Source: an uncultured Bacilli bacterium
GTDB lineage: Bacteria > Bacillota_I > Bacilli_A > RF39 > UBA660
Assembly: GCA_910589335.1 (NCBI GenBank)
Contig: CAJUTW010000036.1
Location: 1-16,891, forward strand
Length of the DNA: 16,891 nt
Direction of reading: 5' to 3'
The notes under the pieces were generated by a model that had not been told where the DNA came from, ran no database searches, and saw only the letters and a list, made by a program, of their open reading frames with translations. The position numbers and the translations under genes were made by a program. Shown piece by piece: positions 8,054 to 12,849 of this stretch. Each line of letters starts with the position of its first letter. Position 1 is the first letter of the stretch.

Positions 8054-8808
8054 TTTAAAAAACTTTTAATTATTCTATTTGTTAATTCGGGATAATTTAA
8101 ATAACAAAAATGATTACTATTTTTATAGACAATAATTTCAGAGTTTTTAATTAATTTTTTTATTAATAAACCATCCTTTAAAGGTGTATCAAGATCGTTA
8201 TCTCCCCAAATAATTAAAGTATCACAAGAAATATTTTTATAATACTTTCTAAGATCTTCTTTAATAATATTTTGAAAAGTTTTTTTCATTGATATAGGAA
8301 TGCTTTTATAATCAGCAGAAGCGAATGCTAAAAGTAATTTTTGTCGATATTTTTCTTGTTTTATTTTTGGTAATAAATATGTTAATCTTTTTAATAATTT
8401 ATAAAGTTTCTCTTTAAAAAACAATTTAAAACTTTTTCTTCTCTTTATTCCTGCAACATCAATTAAAATAATTTTTTTTAAATTTAATTTATAATATCCT
8501 TGAAGAATAGCTGTTATTCTACCTCCAAAAGAATGTGCTATTATTACAGGATTATCTATATTTAATTTTTTAATAAATGAATTTATTAAAAATGCATAAT
8601 CATAAATATTTAATTCTTTTTCTAAAATTTTACTATTTCCAAAACCTGGATAATCTATAATATAAACACAAAATTCATCTTTTAAATTATTTATTATATT
8701 ATAAAATGTATTTCTAGTATTACCCCATCCAGGAAGTATAAGAATATTTTTTTCTCCATTACCATGTTTTTCATAATAAATGGAGATACCATTTGATTCA
8801 AAATACAT
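8044..8808 (-). CDS. Alpha/beta hydrolase
   Basis: Cytoplasmic alpha/beta-hydrolase-fold protein of 254 aa; the substrate cannot be told from sequence. The complete catalytic set is visible: oxyanion-hole motif PGWGNT (26-31), nucleophile elbow AHSFGG with Ser93, acid in WGDNDLDTP (Asp205), and His233 in NSNHFCYLNYP. A lysine-rich lid segment spans about 121-155. The protein resembles small esterase/MhpC-like hydrolases. There is no signal peptide. The start is supported by AGGTGAT seven bases upstream on the minus strand and by a promoter at 8824-8852. It runs opposite to its neighbours, convergent with the membrane protein gene and divergent from the structured RNA. Confidence 0.9.
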   Translation of the reverse strand: MYFESNGISIYYEKHGNGEKNILILPGWGNTRNTFYNIINNLKDEFCVYIIDYPGFGNSKILEKELNIYDYAFLINSFIKKLNIDNPVIIAHSFGGRITAILQGYYKLNLKKIILIDVAGIKRRKSFKLFFKEKLYKLLKRLTYLLPKIKQEKYRQKLLLAFASADYKSIPISMKKTFQNIIKEDLRKYYKNISCDTLIIWGDNDLDTPLKDGLLIKKLIKNSEIIVYKNSNHFCYLNYPELTNRIIKSFLKEK

Positions 8809-8823
8809 TTAATCACCTATACT

Positions 8824-8852
8824 ATAGTATGATAAGTGTAAAAAAATGTTAA
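8824..8852 (-). promoter_or_regulatory. Promoter of the alpha/beta hydrolase gene
   Basis: Read on the minus strand: TTAACA (8852-8847), 17-nt spacer, TACTAT (8829-8824). The -10 element lies within a perfect 12-bp palindrome ATACTATAGTAT (8819-8830), which could also be an operator. Confidence 0.6.
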
Positions 8853-8857
8853 AGTAC

Positions 8858-8886
8858 TTGTTATTATCAAATAAACTTGATATAAT
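8858..8886 (+). promoter_or_regulatory. Strong extended -10 promoter of the structured RNA
   Basis: TTGTTA (8858-8863), exactly 17 nt, then TATAAT (8881-8886) preceded by TG at 8878-8879. The predicted start A8893 coincides with the first base of the closing helix of the RNA. Confidence 0.85.
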
Positions 8887-8892
8887 CAATTT

Positions 8893-9072
8893 ATCAGATA
8901 GATACGAGTGGGCACTTTTAAAACCGACTAAAATAACGATACGGGAGTTTTGATCAGTTACTGGTGTTGAATACTTAATATAATTAAGGATCCTAAAGGT
9001 AGCGTAAGGACACCCACCTGGACAATGGACAGGTTTTATCGTTTGCCTATAACGTTTTATCTGATTTTTTTG
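8893..9072 (+). ncRNA. ssrS: Structured RNA of about 180 nt, probable 6S RNA
   Basis: A region without an ORF, with far more G/C than its surroundings, that folds on inspection. ATCAGATA 8893-8900 pairs with TATCTGAT 9058-9065 to close the ends. Next come ACG 8904-8906 with CGT 9053-9055, TGGGCA 8909-8914 with TGCCTA 9044-9049, and possibly AACGATA 8935-8941 with TATCGTT 9037-9043. Inside are GGTGTT 8963-8968 with GACACC 9009-9014, a hairpin ATACTTAA/TTAAGGAT (8971-8991, one mismatch), and a hairpin ACCTG/CAGGT (9016-9034). A T run follows. Size, end-closing helix, large internal opening and strong promoter fit 6S RNA, the RNA polymerase regulator. The location between aspS and tcdA matches B. 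subtilis bsrA. Identity is inferred from synteny and shape, not sequence identity. No SRP, RNase P, tmRNA or known riboswitch signature was found. Confidence 0.6.
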
Positions 9073-9101
9073 TTGTCTTTTTTATTGGTTTATGGTAGAA
9101 T
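9073..9101 (+). promoter_or_regulatory. Promoter of the 271-aa hypothetical gene and tcdA
   Basis: TTGTCT (9073-9078), 17 nt, TAGAAT (9096-9101) with extended TG at 9093-9094. The -35 region overlaps the T-rich end of the upstream RNA. Confidence 0.6.
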
Positions 9102-9123
9102 ATGCAGTACGAGGTGAGTGTAA

Positions 9124-9939
9124 ATGTTAGTACTGCCTATAGTTAATCGTAGAAGGATTATGAATGCCAAATTCGAATGGAAAGCTAAGAAAAAAATTAG
9201 AGAAGGCGTATGCTTTGAAGATGCAGAAGAAAGTGAAATAATTGTTAATAGAGAAAAGTATTCTGAATCTAGTTTTAAAGATTCTAAAGAAGAAAATGCT
9301 CCAATTGATTTCATTAGAAGTAAATCTTTATTATATCCTAGAGATTTTTTAGTAACAACTAAAGAAGCTAAAAATAGTAATTTATATGATATATATGAGG
9401 TTGCTCAACCACCAAAAAAAGTAAACGCTAATTTAGATAAATTATTTAGTAAAGTTATAACCGATTTAAGAAATGAAATACCTAATGAAAAAAGCAGAGG
9501 AAGATATATATCATTAAAAGATTTAGGAATAGACAAGCATTTAACAGATGAAAAAATTGCTCGATTACAAAAAATTGTAAAAGAAGAAAGCGATATAACT
9601 CAGTGGAAAAGTTTATTTACAGAAGCTGATTTAATAGATCTAAGTGAAACAATTGACTTTCTTAGTCATTTTGAGTGCACAGTAATTTCAGATACTTCTA
9701 TTCCAGAAGATAGTTTACTAGATACTTTAAAAGCATTATCATCTATAAAAACTAGAGATTATAAGAATTTAAAAAAATATTATGATATAGCAAAATCTAA
9801 TGCTGAAATTTATACAAAAATTTCATATATAAATAGACTTCTTTATAATAAGCCATTTACATTGATACAATCAAAATCACAAAAACAAAAACAATTAGTA
9901 AAAAAGAAAGATGAGATGGAGTGTAAAAAAGTTGCTTAG
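9124..9939 (+). CDS. Hypothetical protein upstream of tcdA
   Basis: Unrecognised 271-aa, soluble, charged protein without signal peptide or membrane helix. The N-terminal third looks flexible and mixed in charge (EDAEESEIIVNREK, FKDSKEENAPIDF, then YPRDFLVTTKEAKNSNLYDIYEVAQPPKK). The middle and end are predicted mostly helical (NLDKLFSKVITDLRNEIP, LTDEKIARLQKIVKEE, LIDLSETIDFLSHF), finishing with a Lys/Gln-rich tail (KSQKQKQLVKKKDEMECKK). ATG 9124 is chosen because GAGGTGAG (9111-9118) stands 5 nt before it; an internal ATG at 9160 is a weaker alternative. Its 3' end overlaps the start region of tcdA, so the two are probably translated together. A tRNA-related role would be a guess from position only. 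Confidence 0.75.
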   Translation: MLVLPIVNRRRIMNAKFEWKAKKKIREGVCFEDAEESEIIVNREKYSESSFKDSKEENAPIDFIRSKSLLYPRDFLVTTKEAKNSNLYDIYEVAQPPKKVNANLDKLFSKVITDLRNEIPNEKSRGRYISLKDLGIDKHLTDEKIARLQKIVKEESDITQWKSLFTEADLIDLSETIDFLSHFECTVISDTSIPEDSLLDTLKALSSIKTRDYKNLKKYYDIAKSNAEIYTKISYINRLLYNKPFTLIQSKSQKQKQLVKKKDEMECKKVA

Positions 9940-10609
9940 ATTTAATAGACTAGAAAAAATTATTGGAACAGAGAAATTAGAAAAATTGAACGAAAAAAGT
10001 GTTTTAATTTTAGGTTGTGGCGGAGTAGGAGGCTATGTTGTAGAAGCATTAGCTAGAAGTAATATTGGAACACTTATTATAGTTGATTTTGACACAATAG
10101 ACGAAACAAATATTAATAGACAAATTACTGCTCTTGATTCAACAATAGGTAAAAAGAAAGTAGATGTTTTAGAAGAAAGAATTAAATCTATAAATAATAA
10201 ATGTAAAATAATTAAAATAGATAAATTTATTGATACTAGTAATTTAGAATTACTCTTTAATTATAAAATTGATTTTTTTGTAGATGCTTGTGATACTATT
10301 AGTACAAAAAAAGAAGTAATAAAATTTTGTCTAAAAAAAGAAATTGATTTCATAACTAGTATGGGAACAGGAAATAAACTAGATCCTTCAAAGTTAGAAA
10401 TAACAGATATACGTAAAACCATCAATGATCCTCTAGCAAGAATTTTAAGAAAATTCATAAAAGAAGAAAAGATAAATAATAAAATAACTGTTTTAACTAG
10501 TAAGGAGTTACCTATAAAAACAGGTGAAAGAACACCTGGTTCTACAGCATTTGTTCCAAGCGTAGGAGGACTTTTAATTGCAAGTTATATAGTGAATAGA
10601 TTTATATAA
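9932..10609 (+). CDS. tcdA: tRNA threonylcarbamoyladenosine dehydratase
   Basis: E1-like (ThiF/MoeB fold) ATP-dependent enzyme that cyclises t6A37 of ANN-decoding tRNAs to ct6A. Seen: N-terminal RFNRLEKIIG typical of the family, nucleotide-binding GCGGVGGYVVEALARS, IDETNINRQ, a DACDTISTK segment, then NDPLARILRKF and the C-terminal GSTAFVPSVGG motif. About 225 aa, normal for TcdA. Two starts are possible: ATG 9911 with little ribosome binding site, or TTG 9932 with GGAG at 9918-9921. The latter gives MLRFNRLEKIIG, which fits the family N-terminus better, so it is used here. It overlaps the preceding gene by 8 nt (29 nt with the ATG start). Equivalent to B. subtilis yrvM, the neighbour of aspS and 6S RNA there. 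Confidence 0.93.
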   Translation: MLRFNRLEKIIGTEKLEKLNEKSVLILGCGGVGGYVVEALARSNIGTLIIVDFDTIDETNINRQITALDSTIGKKKVDVLEERIKSINNKCKIIKIDKFIDTSNLELLFNYKIDFFVDACDTISTKKEVIKFCLKKEIDFITSMGTGNKLDPSKLEITDIRKTINDPLARILRKFIKEEKINNKITVLTSKELPIKTGERTPGSTAFVPSVGGLLIASYIVNRFI

Positions 10610-10623
10610 AAATAGGGGGAAAT

Positions 10624-11628
10624 ATGAAAAATTATTCAAATATAGTTTTATCAATCATTACAAAAAATGGTGAACAAATTGATTTATCTTCATCACCAGA
10701 AGACATTAAACATATTAGTGCATATTCAAGATTAATAGAATTAATGTCCAATGATGTATTTAATATTAAAAAATTTATAGAGCAACAAAAAAATAAAGGA
10801 TCAATTACAGGTTTTGAAATAGCAAAATTTATAGCTTCACAAGGAAATATAGTTTTTTTTCATACAGATGTCAATAATACATATTAAAAGAAAAAAGAAG
10901 CTTCTATAATATCTTATGAATCAATAACTATGAATCAAAAAAATAAGTTAAAAGAAATGATAGATTGTTTAAAAGAATTTAAAATATATTTAGGAAAAGT
11001 TTCTAAAACAAATAAAGGACATTTTCATTATGAAAGAACAACACTTAATCAAATAATTTTAAGTGTAAATGATTCAAATACTAATCAATTAAAAGAAACA
11101 TCCTTATTTGAAGAAAATATTATATATATAATTCTTCCTGATGGAGAACTTATAGCATTACCAAAAAAAAGAAAAAGAATCTAATCATAAATCTGCATAT
11201 ACAAGACTAAAAGAAATTAAGCCAGAATTATTTACAGACTGTGATATATTAGATGGATATGAAAGTGCTTCTATTTTAGCTGCAAATGATAAAGTAGTTA
11301 TATGGCCTACTAATATTAATAAAGCTGATATAATAATTATAACAATGCCAAAATTAATGGATAATAACCAATGTAAAACTCTAAAACAATTTTTTTACCA
11401 TTACTTAATTCAAACATTTTGTTATATTCAGTTATTGCTAGATATAAAAAAAGAAATTCTAAAAAAATAATTTTAGAACAAATTTCTGAATCTGGAAATT
11501 ATTCAGAAGGAATTAAGAAAACATCCGCATATTTAGATAAAATAATAAAAATAAATGAAATGATTGATTCGGAATCATTTATACTTGATATCGATGCTGA
11601 AAAATTAGTAAATAAAAATTTAAAATAG
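10624..11628 (+). pseudogene. Broken gene made of two related units (one in-frame stop, two homopolymer frameshifts)
   Basis: Unrecognised family. An 87-codon piece starts at ATG 10624 (GGGGG ribosome binding site just upstream) and stops at TAA 10885. The same frame stays open beyond that stop through a second piece (ATG 10930 to 11184). The reading then shifts within the A-rich run near 11163-11175 (KESNHKSAYTRLKEI continues), and again at the T7 run 11390-11396 (LPLLNSNILLYSVIARYKK continues) to the stop at 11626. Restored, it is about 335 codons. The two halves are similar: NGEQIDL...HISAYSRLIEL (10666-10743) matches DGELIAL...HKSAYTRLKEI (11140-11218), and GFEIAKFIASQGNIVFFHT matches GYESASILAANDKVVIWPT. 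The parent was therefore a two-repeat protein or two fused paralogues. Sequencing error is possible, but three lesions in one gene and none elsewhere favour true decay. Confidence 0.7.
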
Positions 11629-11643
11629 AACTTTTAAATAAAT

Positions 11644-11677
11644 AATCTCTCTATATAAAATAAATAGAGAGATTTTT
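11644..11677 (+). terminator. Rho-independent terminator after the broken gene
   Basis: AATCTCTCTAT (11644-11654) and ATAGAGAGATT (11664-11674) form a perfect 11-bp stem with a 9-nt loop, followed by T residues. It ends the tcdA-side transcription unit. Confidence 0.9.
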
Positions 11678-11864
11678 ATATGAAAAAAATAATAAAGAAA
11701 AAGCAAAGAAATATTTAATATATCTAATGAATAATAGGTAATTAAATAGAGTTTGTATATTCAAACATTCAAAAAGACTACTATGATAGTTGGGATTTAA
11801 TTATATTAGAATTGTTATTAAATTAAAGGTAGAATTTTAAGTTTGCAAACAAATTTTATATTAT
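11678..11864. other. Intergenic stretch with no supported gene
   Basis: Very AT-rich and interrupted by stops in all frames. It holds two inverted repeats, GTTTG-TATATT-CAAAC (11751-11766) and the perfect palindrome GTTTGCAAAC (11841-11850). A 26-codon open fragment (IEFVYSNIQKDYYDSWDLII..., 11746-11823) without start codon reads like protein and may be a gene remnant. Nothing firmer can be said. Confidence 0.4.
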
Positions 11865-11891
11865 TAAAAAAGAAGCATTTTTGTGCTTCTT
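11865..11891 (-). terminator. Terminator of lexA
   Basis: The stem AAGAAGCA (11870-11877) / TGCTTCTT (11884-11891) has a six-base loop. Read on the minus strand it is followed by a T run (plus-strand A's at 11866-11871). It lies just downstream of the lexA stop. Confidence 0.85.
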
Positions 11892-11917
11892 CTGTCATGA
11901 AAATATCATTTTTAAAT

Positions 11918-12535
11918 TTATAATTTTCTATATAAGCCAACAACTTTTCCTAAAATTGTAACTTCTTTTAATATTATAGGTTCCATAGTATCATTTTCAG
12001 GTTGTAGTCTAAAATATCCATTTTCTTTATAGAAAGTTTTAACAGTAGCTTCTCCTTCTGAATTCATTGCTACCACAGTTTCACCATTTCTAGCAGTATT
12101 TCTTTTTTCAACGATTAAAATATCTCCATCATATATACCAACATTTATCATTGATTCACCACTAACTTTAAGTGTAAATACTTCATTTTTAGTATTAACT
12201 AAACTAATAGGTAAGCTAAAAAACTCATCAGGAGTTTCAATTGCCTCTATTGGTGTTCCAGCAGTAACTTTCCCAAGTAAAGGTACATCTACAACGCTTT
12301 CATTCTTTTCTAAATATTCGTTAGGAACCAAAATTTCAATAGTTCTATTTTTATTATCATCCTTTTTTATGTAACCCTTTTCTTCAAGTTTTTTTAAGTG
12401 AAAATGAATTGTAGCAGGAGAAGATAAATTAGCTTCTTCACCAATTTCTCTAACAGTAGGTGGATAGCCATTTTTAGCAATTAATTTTTTCAAAACTTTT
12501 AAAATAAAATTTTGTCTTCCTGTTAATTTTTCCAT
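11918..12535 (-). CDS. lexA: LexA repressor
   Basis: SOS master repressor, 205 aa, cleaved by its own serine protease domain when RecA filaments form. The N-terminal winged helix-turn-helix is at 1-70 (TVREIGEEANLSSPATIHFHLKKLEEKGYI). The linker carries the Ala92-Gly93 cleavage site (GKVTAGTP). The catalytic dyad is Ser128 in KVSGESM and Lys166 in EATVKTF. All key residues are intact. The start is well supported by AAGGAGG on the minus strand. The promoter (TTGACA, 17 nt, TAAACT) overlaps a LexA-box-like site, indicating autoregulation. It is divergent from a 49-aa membrane protein with its own LexA-box promoter, the arrangement known for lexA-yneA in Bacillus and Listeria and lexA-sosA in Staphylococcus. 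Confidence 0.97.
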   Translation of the reverse strand: MEKLTGRQNFILKVLKKLIAKNGYPPTVREIGEEANLSSPATIHFHLKKLEEKGYIKKDDNKNRTIEILVPNEYLEKNESVVDVPLLGKVTAGTPIEAIETPDEFFSLPISLVNTKNEVFTLKVSGESMINVGIYDGDILIVEKRNTARNGETVVAMNSEGEATVKTFYKENGYFRLQPENDTMEPIILKEVTILGKVVGLYRKL

Positions 12536-12557
12536 CTATTTTCCTCCTTATAAATTT

Positions 12558-12586
12558 AGTTTAACATCATTTTTGTCAATTGTCAA
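12558..12586 (-). promoter_or_regulatory. lexA promoter
   Basis: On the minus strand: TTGACA (12586-12581), 17-nt spacer, TAAACT (12563-12558). The -35 overlaps the LexA-box-like site at 12584-12597. Confidence 0.75.
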
Positions 12587-12597
12587 ACAAATGTTTA
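12584..12597. promoter_or_regulatory. LexA-box-like operator (lexA side)
   Basis: CAAAC-AAAT-GTTTA matches the Gram-positive LexA box CGAAC-N4-GTTCG at 7 of 10 defined positions and is itself nearly palindromic. It overlaps the -35 of the lexA promoter. It is 28 bp centre to centre from the second box. Confidence 0.6.
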
Positions 12598-12605
12598 ATT
12601 GATAA

Positions 12606-12634
12606 TTGACACGAACGAATATTCGAATTATAAT
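12606..12634 (+). promoter_or_regulatory. Consensus promoter of the 49-aa SOS-type small gene
   Basis: Perfect TTGACA (12606-12611), 17 nt, perfect TATAAT (12629-12634). The 14-bp LexA box fills most of the spacer. A consensus promoter this strong would need firm repression, as SOS effector genes usually have. Confidence 0.9.
12612..12625. promoter_or_regulatory. LexA box in the small-gene promoter spacer
   Basis: CGAAC-GAAT-ATTCG matches CGAAC-N4-GTTCG at 9 of 10 defined positions. It lies exactly between -35 and -10, so bound LexA would block RNA polymerase. Confidence 0.82.
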
Positions 12635-12663
12635 TAAAATATAAATTGAAAGGAGAAGTAAAA

Positions 12664-12813
12664 ATGAAAGAAATAGTAAAAAAAAGTGCAATAATAATAG
12701 GAGTTTATATTATATTTACATTATATCTTTTTATAGCAAGTGAGAGAATTGAAAGATTAGAAAATAATAGTAAAATAGGAAACGAGGAAGTAACAATAAA
12801 TATTTCTAAATAA
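12664..12813 (+). CDS. Small single-pass membrane protein, LexA-controlled; candidate SOS cell-division inhibitor
   Basis: A 49-codon ORF with a good ribosome binding site (AAAGGAG from 12649, ATG 12664, 8-nt spacing). The protein has a short basic N-terminus (MKEIVKKS), one hydrophobic helix at about residues 8-25 (AIIIGVYIIFTLYLFIA), and a polar tail of about 24 residues (SERIERLENNSKIGNEE...ISK). There is no LysM domain as in YneA. It is divergent from lexA and driven by a consensus promoter containing a LexA box. In other Gram-positive bacteria this place is held by small membrane proteins that stop division after DNA damage (YneA, SosA; compare ChiA, DivS, SidA). I see no sequence identity to these, so the role is inferred from regulation, size, topology and position. 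An alternative is an SOS-induced small toxin. Confidence 0.75.
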   Translation: MKEIVKKSAIIIGVYIIFTLYLFIASERIERLENNSKIGNEEVTINISK

Positions 12814-12849
12814 TTAATTATTTATGTTATACTATTAACAGGTGATTTA
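12814..12849 (+). promoter_or_regulatory. Probable polA promoter region and ribosome binding site
   Basis: Extended -10 TGTTATACT (12825-12833) without a good -35, then AGGTG (12840-12844) and ATG 12850. The short gap and lack of a terminator after the 49-aa gene mean polA could also be read from the SOS promoter. Confidence 0.45.

Noticed and set aside
8893..9072. SRP RNA, RNase P, tmRNA or a riboswitch instead of 6S RNA
   Set aside because: GGATCCTAAAGGTAGC at 8988-9003 vaguely recalls the SRP loop, but the GGUCAGG/AGCAGCC core is absent. No RNase P (GAGGAAAGTCC), tmRNA CCA-end or common riboswitch core was found, and the RNA has a standalone promoter and closes on itself.
10624..11184. 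Two separate intact small genes of 87 and 84 codons
   Set aside because: They are in the same frame across the intervening stop, the second lacks a ribosome binding site, and coding sense continues in other frames downstream, which fits a broken longer gene better.
10885..11396. Programmed stop readthrough and frameshifting
   Set aside because: Three events in one gene without a slippery heptamer plus downstream structure are more simply explained by decay or sequencing error.
11751..11850. GTTTG...CAAAC and GTTTGCAAAC as LexA operators
   Set aside because: Half-site order is inverted relative to CGAAC-N4-GTTCG, and no promoter is seen beside them.
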